Shown: one piece after another, positions 7,510 to 17,502 of the stretch | Numbering within the stretch: the first letter of the stretch is position 1 | How the letters are laid out: every line of letters starts with the position of its first letter | Origin: Solimonas soli DSM 21787 | GTDB taxonomy: Bacteria > Pseudomonadota > Gammaproteobacteria > Nevskiales > Nevskiaceae | DNA: 64,000 nt | Direction: 5' to 3' | Assembly: GCF_000474945.1 (NCBI RefSeq) | Contig: NZ_KI440838.1 | Span: 223,433-287,432 of the forward strand | Made by a program: the position numbers and the translations under genes | The notes under the pieces: generated by a model | The model's database searches: none | What the model saw: the letters and a program-made list of their open reading frames with translations, nothing else | Told to the model about the DNA's origin: nothing

Positions 7510-10125
7510 TCAGAGCAGCCCGAGCTCGCGTGCGCGCGTGATCGCCTGCGAGCGCAGGCCTGCCTTGAGCTTCTCGTAGAGATGCTTGCGGTGCGTCTTG
7601 ATGGTGCCTTCGGCGATCTGCAGCCGCCGCGCCATCTCCTTGCTCGACAGGCCGTCGACGAGGAAGTGCAGGATGTCGAGCTCGCGCTCGGTCAGCAGCA
7701 GGCGTCCGCCGGGCGTCGGCATGCGTCGCGCGGGAGCGTCTGCGCCGGGCGCGGGGCCGGCGAGCGCGCGTGCGCGGCGCAGTACGTCGGCGTCGAAGTT
7801 CATCGGCCGCAGGCGCGCGAGCTCGGCGAGCTCGTCGATCAGGGGCGCGTGCGCGAGGAAGGGGCGCCGCAGGCCGCTGCGCTCGGCCTGCGTCACGGCC
7901 CGCGCGAGATGGCGCGCGGCCTCGCGGTAGCGGCGGCCGCGCATGGCGAGACAGGCCGCGAGCAGCGCGGCTTCGAGATGGATGCCGCCGTCGCGCGGCG
8001 CCGGCTGCAGCGCCTGCAGCGCCGCGAGCGCCTCCGCCGCTGTGTCGAAGCGTGCGCCCGCGAGGGCGAGGCGTGCCGTCTCGAGCCAGGCCGGCGCGAG
8101 GACGCGCACGCCGTCCGGCGTCGCGGGCGGCTGCTGGCGCGCGCGCGCGAGCGCTTCGGCGCAGAGATGGCCGGCGGCCTCGAGATCGCCGTCGGCGCCG
8201 GCGCGCCGTGCGCGATGGAGGCGCACGAGGATGTCGAGGCGCGGCAGGCGTCGGCGCGCGGCGAGATCGGCGAAGCTCTCGAGCACGTGCTCCTCGAGCG
8301 CGCGGTCGCCGCTGGCGCGGCTCAGCGCCGCAGCGGCGTCGAGCGCGCGCGCGTAGGCTTCGAACCACGAGTGCAGGCGGTAGAGGCTCGTGAGGTCGCC
8401 GGCAAGGCACTCGGCGCGTTCGTTCTCGCCGGCGAGGTACGCGGCATGCGCCGCGTCGAGCCGGATCACGCGCCGCTCGTTGCTCGCTTCGCCCAGCACG
8501 TCCCCGGCAAGCGCCGCGGCCCGCTCGTACTCGCCGAGCGCCTCGCCGACGCGGCCGAGCCCGTGCAGCGCCAGTGCGCACTGCCAGCGTCCGTAGAGCT
8601 CGACGTAGGCGCTGTCGAGCGCTTCGGCCTCGAGGATCGCCGCGCGCGCGCTCGGCAGCGTGCGCTCGTACAGTCCGGCGTTGTTGAGGACCGCGCAGGC
8701 GACCGCCGCCGCGCTCGGCGCGAGCAGCGGCGCCTCGCTCGCCGCCGCGTCGCCGGCGCGCTGCTCAAGCTGCGCGAGGCTTTCCTCGGCGAACGGACGG
8801 TCGCGATAGACGTCGACGACGGTGGCGATCACGGCGAGGTCGACGTGCAGGCTCGCGGGCGTCTGGTGCGCGCGCACGGCGTCGAGCGCGCGCTGTGCCT
8901 CGTCGACGCGGCCGGTCTGTGCCTGCCAGTAGATGCGCGCGAGGATCGCGGCCGGGAAGCGCTCCGCGAGGCCCGCGATGTTCGGCGCGCCGCCATCGAG
9001 CGCGCGCAGCCCGTCGTGCCAGATGACGCGCCAGCCGCCGCTGCGCTCGGTGATCTGCGCCGCGAACGAGGGATCGCCGGTGCGGCGCGCGTGCGCGAGC
9101 GCCTGCCGGTAATTCCCGGCGTCGGCGCAGGCTTCGGCGGCGCGCCGCTGTGCGGCCTGATGCAACGCCGGCGCCTGGACGCGCAGGCGGCGCAGCAGGA
9201 AGGCGCGCAGCACGGGATGGAGGACGACGCGGTCGTGGTCCGTCCACCGCGCCGAGACCGGCAGGCCGTCCTCGACGAGGCCGAACAGCCGTGGCAGCGA
9301 AGCCGTCGCATCGAGCGCCTCGAGCATGCCCGGCTCGACGGCATCGAGCACGGCGGCCTGCATCAGCAGGCGCTGGTCGCGCGCCGGAAGCGCCGCCAGC
9401 AGCTCGTGCTCGAAATAGTCGGCGCGATGCTCGGCGAGGCGCGCGACGAGATCGTCGGGCGTCGCGTCGGCGAAGGCCGCGGAGCGCTGGCCGCAGGCGA
9501 GCGGCCAGCCTTCCGTGAGCTCCATCCAGCGCAGCGCGGCGTCGCGGCCGAGTGCCTGCGCGGCGGCGATCTCGTCGACGCCGAAGGCGAGCTCGGCGCT
9601 GCCGTAGCGCTGCACCGGCGCGAACATGGCGATGCGCTCGAGCGGCAGCACGTGCGGATTGCGGCAGGCGAGCACGGCGCGGCCCTGCGTGCAGAATTCG
9701 AGCAGGATCTGGCGCACGAGCGACTTCACCGCGTGTCCCGGCGGCGCGCCATCCATGTCGACGATCAGCGTGCCGAGCCCGCCGGGGCACTGGCTCATGG
9801 CTTCGAGCGCGGTGTCCGCGGCGACGTCGGGATTCAGCGAGGCTGGCATGCCGGCGTGGCCGCAGAGCTCGCAGAATGAGCGCAGTGCCTGCGTGAGGCT
9901 CGTCGCGCTGTGCAGCGTCCAGACGCGCACGCGTTCCGGATTCCGCTCCGACCAGACTTGCGCGAGCTGCCGGGCGAGCCAGGTCTTACCGTAGCCCGCG
10001 GGCGCGGCGAGCACGAGCAGGCCCCTGCCGCCGTCGGGCAGGGCGGCGTCGACCAGTCCCGGACGCGGCAGGAAAGCCTTCGCCTCGGAGCTACGCTGGA
10101 AACTTCGCGCGGCGCGGTTCGACAC
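7510..10125 (-). CDS. LuxR-family LAL (MalT/AlkS-type) transcriptional activator
   Basis: Large ATP-binding LuxR regulator of 871 residues. The N-terminal signal-transduction ATPase starts with a Walker A motif near residue 40 (LAAPAGYGKTWLA), followed by a helical TPR-like sensor region, and a C-terminal LuxR HTH (LTERELDILHFLVDGLSSKE ... TIKTHRKHLYEKLKAG). MalT-type proteins oligomerise with ATP and inducer and activate promoters from sites near -40. The start codon is GTG with GCGAGG five bases ahead. It lies at the centre of three transcription units bearing the shared element and is the obvious candidate to read it. The inducer is unknown; by analogy it should be the substrate or a derivative. 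Confidence 0.9.
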   Translation of the reverse strand: MSNRAARSFQRSSEAKAFLPRPGLVDAALPDGGRGLLVLAAPAGYGKTWLARQLAQVWSERNPERVRVWTLHSATSLTQALRSFCELCGHAGMPASLNPDVAADTALEAMSQCPGGLGTLIVDMDGAPPGHAVKSLVRQILLEFCTQGRAVLACRNPHVLPLERIAMFAPVQRYGSAELAFGVDEIAAAQALGRDAALRWMELTEGWPLACGQRSAAFADATPDDLVARLAEHRADYFEHELLAALPARDQRLLMQAAVLDAVEPGMLEALDATASLPRLFGLVEDGLPVSARWTDHDRVVLHPVLRAFLLRRLRVQAPALHQAAQRRAAEACADAGNYRQALAHARRTGDPSFAAQITERSGGWRVIWHDGLRALDGGAPNIAGLAERFPAAILARIYWQAQTGRVDEAQRALDAVRAHQTPASLHVDLAVIATVVDVYRDRPFAEESLAQLEQRAGDAAASEAPLLAPSAAAVACAVLNNAGLYERTLPSARAAILEAEALDSAYVELYGRWQCALALHGLGRVGEALGEYERAAALAGDVLGEASNERRVIRLDAAHAAYLAGENERAECLAGDLTSLYRLHSWFEAYARALDAAAALSRASGDRALEEHVLESFADLAARRRLPRLDILVRLHRARRAGADGDLEAAGHLCAEALARARQQPPATPDGVRVLAPAWLETARLALAGARFDTAAEALAALQALQPAPRDGGIHLEAALLAACLAMRGRRYREAARHLARAVTQAERSGLRRPFLAHAPLIDELAELARLRPMNFDADVLRRARALAGPAPGADAPARRMPTPGGRLLLTERELDILHFLVDGLSSKEMARRLQIAEGTIKTHRKHLYEKLKAGLRSQAITRARELGLL

Positions 10126-10210
10126 AGTTGCCTCGCTGGCGAAAGATCGCCGTCACAATGCTCGGTCTGCAGAAGCCAGCAAAAGCTGTGCCTCCTTACC
10201 GTACGCCGGC

Positions 10211-10257
10211 CTCTCCCTTTTTGGTAGAGCGCGCCGCGCAGACCGCGTCGCTAGAGT
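10211..10257 (+). promoter_or_regulatory. Shared regulon element, copy 3 (DJ-1/ferredoxin promoter)
   Basis: CTCTCCCTTTTTGGT then AGAG at 10211-10229. CTAGAGT follows 25 bases later (10251-10257) where the -10 region should be. Here the element is a near-dyad (CTCTCCC-TTTTT-GGTAGAG, one mismatch). It points toward the gene at 10299 and lies in the region shared with the divergently read regulator. Confidence 0.5.
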
Positions 10258-10298
10258 GCCGTCACCGCAACGCCGGCGCTCCGCCGCAGGAGGACAAG

Positions 10299-11009
10299 AT
10301 GGCATCGAAGGTTCTGCTGGTCCTGACATCGCAGGCGCATCTCGGCGAAGGCGGCATGGCGGCCGGAAGCTGGCTCGAGGAGCTCGCCGCGCCCTATTGG
10401 GTGCTGCACGACGCGGGCTGCGTGCCCGTGTTCGCCTCGATACGGGGCGGCGCGGCGCCGCTCGATCCGGCGAGCCGCGCGGCGCCGTGGCTCACCGACG
10501 ACGGCCGCCGTCTGCTCGACGACGGCGAGGCGATGGCGCTGCTCGGGGCGACGCCTTCGCTGGCCGCGCTGGACGCCGACGGCTTCGACGCGATCTTCCT
10601 CGTCGGCGGCGCCGCCGTGATGTGGGACTTCCCGCACGACGCGCTGCTCGGCCGCCTGCTGCGCCGCTTCGCCGACAGCGGCCGCGCGTACGGCGGCGTC
10701 TGTCACGGCGTCGCCGGACTGCTCAATCCGCACGCCGGTCCGGATTTCGTCAAAGGCAGGCGGCTCACCTGCATCAGCGACCGCGAGGACGCGCTCGCGG
10801 GATACGACAAGCTCGTGCCGTTCATGCCGGAAGCGCCGCTGCGCGCGGCCGGCGCGATCCTGAGCTTCGCCGCCGAGCCGTTCGGCTCGCACGCCGTGCG
10901 CGACGGCCTGCTCGTGACGGGGCAGAACCCCGCCTCGGCCGGCGCTTGCGGACAGCTGTTGATCGAGGCGCTCGCCACGCGCACGCGCGCTGAGCCGGTC
11001 GGCGCCTGA
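10299..11009 (+). CDS. DJ-1/PfpI-superfamily protein (class I glutamine amidotransferase-like)
   Basis: A 236-residue cytoplasmic protein with the DJ-1/Hsp31-like flavodoxin fold: KVLLVLTSQ at the start, DGFDAIFLVGG before the nucleophile elbow, and the nucleophile Cys135-His136 in YGGVCHGVAGL. Family members are glyoxalase-III-type hydratases, chaperones or amidohydrolases. AGGAGG sits 5 bases before the ATG at 10299. Four bases separate it from the ferredoxin gene, so both are one operon under element copy 3. A repair or ring-opening role in the Rieske pathway is possible but not shown by the sequence. Confidence 0.85.
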   Translation: MASKVLLVLTSQAHLGEGGMAAGSWLEELAAPYWVLHDAGCVPVFASIRGGAAPLDPASRAAPWLTDDGRRLLDDGEAMALLGATPSLAALDADGFDAIFLVGGAAVMWDFPHDALLGRLLRRFADSGRAYGGVCHGVAGLLNPHAGPDFVKGRRLTCISDREDALAGYDKLVPFMPEAPLRAAGAILSFAAEPFGSHAVRDGLLVTGQNPASAGACGQLLIEALATRTRAEPVGA

Positions 11010-11013
11010 GCGC

Positions 11014-11328
11014 ATGCCGCGGATCGTCATCGTCGGCGCCGACGGCGAGGGTCGGGAACACGAGCTGTCCGAAGGCACGCCGCTGATGGAGCCGTTGCGC
11101 GAACTCGGGCTCGTCGACGCGGTCTGCGGCGGCGGCGTCTCCTGCGGCACCTGCGTCGTCAGCATCGACGCGGCGTGGCGGGCGCGCCTGCCCGACGCGC
11201 AGGTCGACGAACTCGCGCTGCTCGACGGTCTCGGCTGCGAGCCCGGAGCGCAGCGGCTGAGCTGCCAGGTGCTGGTCTCGCGCGAGCTCGACGGCATCGT
11301 CGTCCGCGCCGCGTCGCACTGCGGCTGA
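11014..11328 (+). CDS. [2Fe-2S] ferredoxin, adrenodoxin/putidaredoxin type
   Basis: Electron carrier of 104 residues. Cluster ligands are Cys38, Cys44 and Cys47 (C-x5-C-x2-C in VCGGGVSCGTC) and Cys84 (RLSCQ), the vertebrate/adrenodoxin-type spacing. Such ferredoxins feed cytochromes P450 or Rieske oxygenases. As the only electron carrier here, it is the likely donor to the Rieske protein at 3914. No ferredoxin reductase is in the window, so a chromosomally distant one must be used. The gene starts 4 bases after the DJ-1 stop. An extra Cys75 near the fourth ligand is noted. Confidence 0.88.
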   Translation: MPRIVIVGADGEGREHELSEGTPLMEPLRELGLVDAVCGGGVSCGTCVVSIDAAWRARLPDAQVDELALLDGLGCEPGAQRLSCQVLVSRELDGIVVRAASHCG

Positions 11329-11344
11329 GGGTCGGGCGCCGCGC

Positions 11345-12682
<1,338 letters not shown>

Positions 12683-12695
12683 GTGAACGTCTGCC

Positions 12696-15620
12696 TCAGG
12701 TGAGCACGCCGTGCAGCGCGTCGGACGCGACCGGCAGGCGCAGCGTGAAAGTGGTGCCGTGACCGGGCCGGCTGTCGACGCCGATGCTGCCGCCGTGGTC
12801 GGCGACGATGCGGAACACCAGCGGCAGGCCGAGCCCGGTGCCGCGGCCCGGCTCCTTGGTGGTGACGAAGGGCTCGAAGATGCGGTCCTGCAGCTCGGCG
12901 GCGATGCCGGCGCCCCAGTCCTGCACCTCGACCGTCACGCTCGCCGCGCCCTGCGCCGCGCGAATCTCGACGCGCCCGTCCGGCGGCGAGGCGTCGGCGG
13001 CGTTGGCGAGCAGGTTGACGAAGACCTGCGTCAGGCGCGCGCCGTCGCCGTCGACCGACAGCGTCGCCGGCACGGCATTGGCGAAGCGGATGTCGCGGCC
13101 GCTGCGCGACAGGCGCACCAGGCGGATCGCCTCGTCGACCAGAGTCGCCAGGGCGAGGCGGTTGCGCGTGTCGGCCGGCGAGCTGCGCGCGAAGCTGAGC
13201 AGCGACTGCACGATGTCGCTGATGCGTTTCGACTGCTGCAGGATGTCGTCGAGTCCCTGTTCGCGTTCGAGCGGATCGTCCTCGTCGCGCAGGTTCTGCG
13301 CGATGCAGGAAATGCCGGTGAGCGGGTTGCCGATCTCGTGCGCGACGCCGGAGGCCAGCGTGCCGATCGACGCCAGGCGCGCGCTGTGCGCGAGCTCCGC
13401 TTCGAGGCGCTGCTGCTCGGTGAGGTCCTCGACCAGCAGCACGAGACCGCTGGTGTCGCTGCCGGCCTCGCGCACTTCCTCCTTGTGCAGATTGAGCCAG
13501 CGCGTGTGGCCGGCGAGCAGCGCCTGCTGCTTGTAGAGATGCGGCGTGCCGGCTTCGATCAGCTGCGCGAACAGCACCGGCCACGGCGCCGGCAGTTCGG
13601 CGATGCGCGCGCCGAGCACCGCGTCGGCCGGCAGCTGCGTGATCGTCGCCATGCGCTCGTTCCACAGCAGCACTTCGTGTCGCGCGCCGAGCGAGCAGAC
13701 GCCGATCGGCAGGTCCTGCAGGATCTGGCGGTGGAAGCGGCGCAGGTGGTTGAGCTCGGCAGCGAGGCCGCGCAGGCGGTCCTGCGAATGTTCGAGCTCC
13801 TCCTCGACGAGGCGGCGTCGCGGCAGCGCGTCGTCGTCGCTGGCGAGCACCTCGCGCGCCAGCTGCGGGCCGATCAGGCCGGACAGGTTGCGCTGCAGGC
13901 GTTCGAGCACGTAGTGCAGCTGGCGCGGCCGGCGCTCGCGCGCGTCGAGCTTGAGATCGCTGAGCGCGCGCTCGATCTCGGCGTGCGCGGCCTCCTCGCC
14001 GAGCGCGTCGGCCAGACGTCCGCGCAGTTCGCCGACGCCGAGGGTGCGCGGCTGTTCGCTGAGCAGCAGCACGGCATCGAGGCGGCAGGCCTGGTCGGCG
14101 GCCTGCTCCTTGGCGCTCGGCCGCGTCGACAGCGAACCGAGCGCGAACAGCAGGCCGTTGACCGCCAGCGACCAGAAGGTCGCGAACAGCCAGGGATCCT
14201 CGTCGTGCAGCGGCAGCGGCGCGAGCGGCGAAGGCGTGCCGAAGGCGAGCGGCCAGACCAGGATCAGCAGCCACATCGTCATGCCGCCGGACACGCCGGC
14301 GAGAAAGCCGACGCGGTTGGCGCGCGGCCAGACCAGCATCGCCAGCACCGCCGGCAGGAACTGCGTGACGCCGACGAAGGAGATCAGGCCGAGGTGGGCG
14401 AGACCGGCCGTCTGGCGCATGGTCGCGTAGGCGCCGTAGCCGATGAAGATGACGATGCCGATCAGGGCGCGGCGGCCCCACAGCAGGCGACGGTAGAGAT
14501 CGTGCGAGGGCTGCGCGCCGCTGCCGATCCACACCGGCAGGATCAGGTGGTTGAGGCACATCGCGGCGAGCGCGAGGCTCTCGACGATGATCATCGCGCT
14601 GGCCGCGGAGATGCCGCCGATGAAGGTGAGGAACACCAGCCAGCGCTGGCCGGCGTGGCGCGCCAGCGCCAGCGCGTAGTAGTCCGGCGCCACCTGCAGC
14701 TGCGCCGCCTGCCCGGCCCACAGCAGCACCGGCACGGCGAGATTGAGCAGCAGCAGGAACAGCGGGAAGGCCCAGCTCGCGGTGCGCAGGCCGTCGGGAT
14801 TGATGTTCTCGGCGAACAGCATGTGGAACTGCCGCGGCAGCAGGAAGGCCGCCGAGAAGGCGAGCAGCAGCAAGGTCGTCCAGCTGCCCTGGCGCAGCGG
14901 CGTCTGCAGCGCGGCGACGCTCTGCGGGTGCGCGGCGAGCCAGGCGTCGAGCCCGGCCGGACCGCCGAACACGCCGAACAGCGCGACCGCGCTGCAGGCG
15001 GCGAGCGCCAGCAGCTTGATCAGCGATTCGAAGGCGATCGCCACCACCAGGCCTTCGTGCTTCTCGCGCGGCGTGACGTTGCGCGCGCCGAACAGCACCG
15101 CGAACAGCGTCACCGTCGCGCAGAACACCAGCGCCAGCATGCCGGTCGCGGCTTCCTGGGTCAGCACCTGCGCGGAGGTCACCACCGCCTGGATCTGCAG
15201 GGCGATGTACGGCAGCACCGAGGCCAGCATGCAGACCGTGACCAGCATGCCGGTCCACGGGCTTGAGTAGCGGAAGGCGAAGAGATCGGCGAGCGAGGTC
15301 AGCTGGTAGTCGCGCACCAGGCGCAGCAGCGGCTGCAGCAGTACCGGCGCCAGCACGAAAGCGAGCGTGACGCCGACGTAGATGGTCAGGAACAGGTAGC
15401 CCTGCGTGTGCGCGAAGCCGACGCTGCCGTAGAAGCTCCAGGTGGTCGCGTAGACGCCGAGCGACAGCGTGTAGGTCAGCGGATGGCGGATCAGGCGCTG
15501 CGGCAGCGCGCCCCGCTCGGCGGCGTAGGCGACGACGAACAGCACCGCCAGATAGCCGAGCCCGGCGAGCAGCAACTGGCCGAGTTGCGGCTGCCACAGC
15601 GGTGTCGGCAGCGCGCTCAT
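12696..15620 (-). CDS. SLC5/SSS-transporter-fused sensor histidine kinase, CbrA-like
   Basis: A 974-residue membrane sensor. Residues 1 to about 490 are a sodium:solute symporter module of 12-13 membrane helices (YTLSLGVYATTWSFYGSVGF, LASVLPYIALQIQAV, FGARNVTPREKHEGLV). A linker/STAC-like segment and a PAS domain follow (LPIGVCSLGARHEVLLWNERM). The kinase core has His761 in SGVAHEIGNPL, the N box in NLLANAADAS and G boxes DWGAGI and GRGTGLGLPL. The ATG at 15620 overlaps the stop of the upstream small gene (ATGA), which fixes the start and implies translational coupling. A longer reading from 15719 was rejected. The symporter module probably senses or transports the inducing compound. Confidence 0.92.
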   Translation of the reverse strand: MSALPTPLWQPQLGQLLLAGLGYLAVLFVVAYAAERGALPQRLIRHPLTYTLSLGVYATTWSFYGSVGFAHTQGYLFLTIYVGVTLAFVLAPVLLQPLLRLVRDYQLTSLADLFAFRYSSPWTGMLVTVCMLASVLPYIALQIQAVVTSAQVLTQEAATGMLALVFCATVTLFAVLFGARNVTPREKHEGLVVAIAFESLIKLLALAACSAVALFGVFGGPAGLDAWLAAHPQSVAALQTPLRQGSWTTLLLLAFSAAFLLPRQFHMLFAENINPDGLRTASWAFPLFLLLLNLAVPVLLWAGQAAQLQVAPDYYALALARHAGQRWLVFLTFIGGISAASAMIIVESLALAAMCLNHLILPVWIGSGAQPSHDLYRRLLWGRRALIGIVIFIGYGAYATMRQTAGLAHLGLISFVGVTQFLPAVLAMLVWPRANRVGFLAGVSGGMTMWLLILVWPLAFGTPSPLAPLPLHDEDPWLFATFWSLAVNGLLFALGSLSTRPSAKEQAADQACRLDAVLLLSEQPRTLGVGELRGRLADALGEEAAHAEIERALSDLKLDARERRPRQLHYVLERLQRNLSGLIGPQLAREVLASDDDALPRRRLVEEELEHSQDRLRGLAAELNHLRRFHRQILQDLPIGVCSLGARHEVLLWNERMATITQLPADAVLGARIAELPAPWPVLFAQLIEAGTPHLYKQQALLAGHTRWLNLHKEEVREAGSDTSGLVLLVEDLTEQQRLEAELAHSARLASIGTLASGVAHEIGNPLTGISCIAQNLRDEDDPLEREQGLDDILQQSKRISDIVQSLLSFARSSPADTRNRLALATLVDEAIRLVRLSRSGRDIRFANAVPATLSVDGDGARLTQVFVNLLANAADASPPDGRVEIRAAQGAASVTVEVQDWGAGIAAELQDRIFEPFVTTKEPGRGTGLGLPLVFRIVADHGGSIGVDSRPGHGTTFTLRLPVASDALHGVLT

Positions 15621-15820
15621 CGCGGCCGGCGCCCCTGCAGCAGGGCGGTGGCGACGATCACCGCGAACCAGGCCGCGTACAGCCACCACCAGGGCCGGCC
15701 GCCGCCGGTCCACACCCACAGGCCGGGCGGCAGCAGCACGCCGAGCGCGAGCAGGAACAGCACGACGGCGCGGTCATTGCCGCCGCCGCTGCTGGATCCG
15801 CGGTCCGTGTCGCGCTGCAT
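15617..15820 (-). CDS. Small membrane protein preceding the kinase (CbrX-like)
   Basis: A 67-residue protein with two hydrophobic helices (AVVLFLLALGVLLPPGLWVW and WWLYAAWFAVIVATALL) and a charged C-terminus. GGAG lies 6 bases before the ATG. Its TGA overlaps the ATG of the sensor kinase. A small hydrophobic ORF in this place is known upstream of pseudomonad cbrA and in front of many SSS-family transporters, where it couples translation or assists the transporter. The palindrome at 15844-15863 lies about 25 bases upstream of its start, so autoregulation of the system is possible. Confidence 0.8.
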   Translation of the reverse strand: MQRDTDRGSSSGGGNDRAVVLFLLALGVLLPPGLWVWTGGGRPWWWLYAAWFAVIVATALLQGRRPR

Positions 15821-15843
15821 GCGCGTCTCCTCGTTCTCGTGCT

Positions 15844-15863
15844 GCCGTTACGCAGCGTAACAG
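15844..15863. promoter_or_regulatory. Palindromic enhancer-like site between cbrX-like gene and porin
   Basis: CGTTACGCAGCGTAAC and the following AG form an inverted repeat with the core GTTACG-N3-CGTAAC, identical in half-sites and spacing to the site at 814-832. It lies about 95 bases upstream of the -24 box of the porin promoter and just upstream of the small membrane protein gene on the other strand, so it may act in both directions. Confidence 0.55.
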
Positions 15864-15947
15864 TCCGGTTCCGGAAGGTGACAGCGGGATTGCCGCAAGC
15901 CCCGCTGTCTCTGGCGCAAGTGCTTGGCGCGCTTGGCAAAGATGACG

Positions 15948-15963
15948 TGGCACAGCGCTTGCC
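15948..15963 (+). promoter_or_regulatory. sigma-54 (-24/-12) promoter of the porin
   Basis: TGGCACAGCGCTTGCC agrees with the RpoN consensus TGGCAC-N5-TTGCW at all but the last position, with GG at 15949-15950 and GC at 15961-15962. Predicted transcription start is near 15974, leaving a leader of about 44 bases to the ATG at 16018. Confidence 0.75.
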
Positions 15964-16017
15964 CCCGCTGACTCACGCCGGTTCCGTGCCGGTGCCCGAT
16001 AACGATATGGAGGAGTC

Positions 16018-17220
16018 ATGAAGAAGCTAGGCATCGCCGCGGCAGCGGCAGCGCTGTGCGCGGCGCAGGCGGCGCAGGCCGTCGAAACGAAGATCGGCGA
16101 TACGATCCTGGCGATCGGCGGCTACGTGAAGCTCGACGTGCTGGCCAGTCGCTTCTCGGACGGCGAAGTCGGCCAGGGCACGGCGCGCGACTTCTACGTG
16201 CCGAGTTCGATCCCGGTCTCGGACGGCAGCGGCGATTCGCATTCGACGCTCGATTTCCAGGCCAAGGAAACGCGCCTGTTCATCAAGACCGACACGCCGA
16301 TCGACGGCCACAAGCTCGGCACCGTGATCGAGTTCGATTTCATCAGCGGCCAGATCAACCCGACCATCAGCAACGCGGCGAGCGGCGCCGGCAACGAGAA
16401 CGTCACCAACGCCTACAACCCGGCCCTGCGCCGCGCCTACATCACCTTCGACAACTGGCTGTTCGGCCAGGACTGGACCACGTTCGAGAATCTCGGCGCG
16501 ATTCCGGAAACGCTCGACTTCGTCGCTTTCCCGAGCGACGGCACCGTGTTCGCGCGCCAGCCGCAGGTGCGCTACACGCAGGGCGGCTTCGCCATCGCGC
16601 TGGAGAACCCGCAGACCACGGTCGCCGGCGTCGGCAGCACCGACGACAACATCCTGCCGGACCTCACCGCGCGTTACGGCTTCAGGCTCGGCCGCGCCGA
16701 ACTGATGGTCGCCGGCCTGCTGCGCCAGCTGAAGATCGACAACGCCGCCGTCGCCGGCCCGCCGGCGGTGCCGGCGCGCGACGACACGGCGATCGGCGGC
16801 GGCGTCAGCCTGTCGGGCAAGATTCCCTTCGGCCGCGACGACGTCCGCTTCATGCTGACCGGCGGCGACGGCATCGGCCGCTACGTCGCGCTCGGCACCG
16901 GCTCCGACGCCGTGGTCGACGGCAGCGGCACCGGCCTCGATACCGTGCCCCTGGTCGCCGGCTACGTCGCCTACCGCCATCCCTGGACCGAGCGCCTGCG
17001 CAGCACGGTGGCGCTGTCCGGCATCCACATCGACAACGACGAGCACCTCGTCGCCGGCACCACGACCAAGAGCGTCTACAGCGCCGCCGTGAACCTGCTC
17101 TACTCGCCGGTCAAGCCGCTCACCGTCGGCGTCGAGTTCCGCCATGCGCAGCGCAAGGTCGAGAACGGCGACGACGGCGCCCTCGACCGTCTGCAGTTCT
17201 CGGCGAAATACATGTTCTGA
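16018..17220 (+). CDS. DcaP-like outer-membrane porin
   Basis: A 400-residue trimeric-porin-type beta-barrel. It has a signal peptide (MKKLGIAAAAAALCAAQAAQA), then GDTILAIGGYVKLDVLASRFSDG, a long run of alternating strands, the motif DNWLFGQDWTTFEN typical of DcaP family proteins, and a terminal Phe (LQFSAKYMF). DcaP porins admit dicarboxylic acids and related anions. GGAGG precedes the ATG. The sigma-54 promoter and palindrome upstream tie it to the CbrAB-like system and to the MHS permease at 1-675; together they would form the outer and inner steps of one uptake route. Family is well supported, substrate inferred. Confidence 0.88.
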   Translation: MKKLGIAAAAAALCAAQAAQAVETKIGDTILAIGGYVKLDVLASRFSDGEVGQGTARDFYVPSSIPVSDGSGDSHSTLDFQAKETRLFIKTDTPIDGHKLGTVIEFDFISGQINPTISNAASGAGNENVTNAYNPALRRAYITFDNWLFGQDWTTFENLGAIPETLDFVAFPSDGTVFARQPQVRYTQGGFAIALENPQTTVAGVGSTDDNILPDLTARYGFRLGRAELMVAGLLRQLKIDNAAVAGPPAVPARDDTAIGGGVSLSGKIPFGRDDVRFMLTGGDGIGRYVALGTGSDAVVDGSGTGLDTVPLVAGYVAYRHPWTERLRSTVALSGIHIDNDEHLVAGTTTKSVYSAAVNLLYSPVKPLTVGVEFRHAQRKVENGDDGALDRLQFSAKYMF

Positions 17221-17502
17221 TCGCCGCAGCGCCGTTCCCCGCATCGCCAGCCGCCACCTCGCCTCCGGCGCCGGCCGTGTCGCCGCGGTCGCATTGCTCC
17301 CGGAATGCGGCCGCGGCCTTTTTGCGCGCCGCGCAAGCCTGGATTGCCGCCGCGTCGTCGCCCCGGGCGGCCGTCAACAGAAATCCGCCAGAACTCGGCG
17401 AGGCCATCCACAGGACTGGCCGGGAGCGCGCGCCTAGCGTGCTTCGCAGAACCGCGCCGTCGTCCGGCGAGCCGGTCATCGACCACGTCCGGGAGCATCC
17501 TG

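Noticed and set aside
12711-15266. Long open frame opposite the sensor kinase
   Set aside because: Antisense shadow of a gene with complete kinase and symporter motifs; composition is not protein-like.
15621-15719. Upstream extension of the sensor kinase to an earlier start
   Set aside because: The extension (MGVDRRRPALVVAVRGL) runs through the small membrane protein gene in another frame. The ATGA overlap at 15617-15620 is the better start.
15821-16017. A CrcZ-like small RNA linked to the CbrAB-like system
   Set aside because: No series of AAnAAnAA Hfq/Crc motifs was seen here or near the other sigma-54 promoter; the sigma-54 promoter points straight at the porin.
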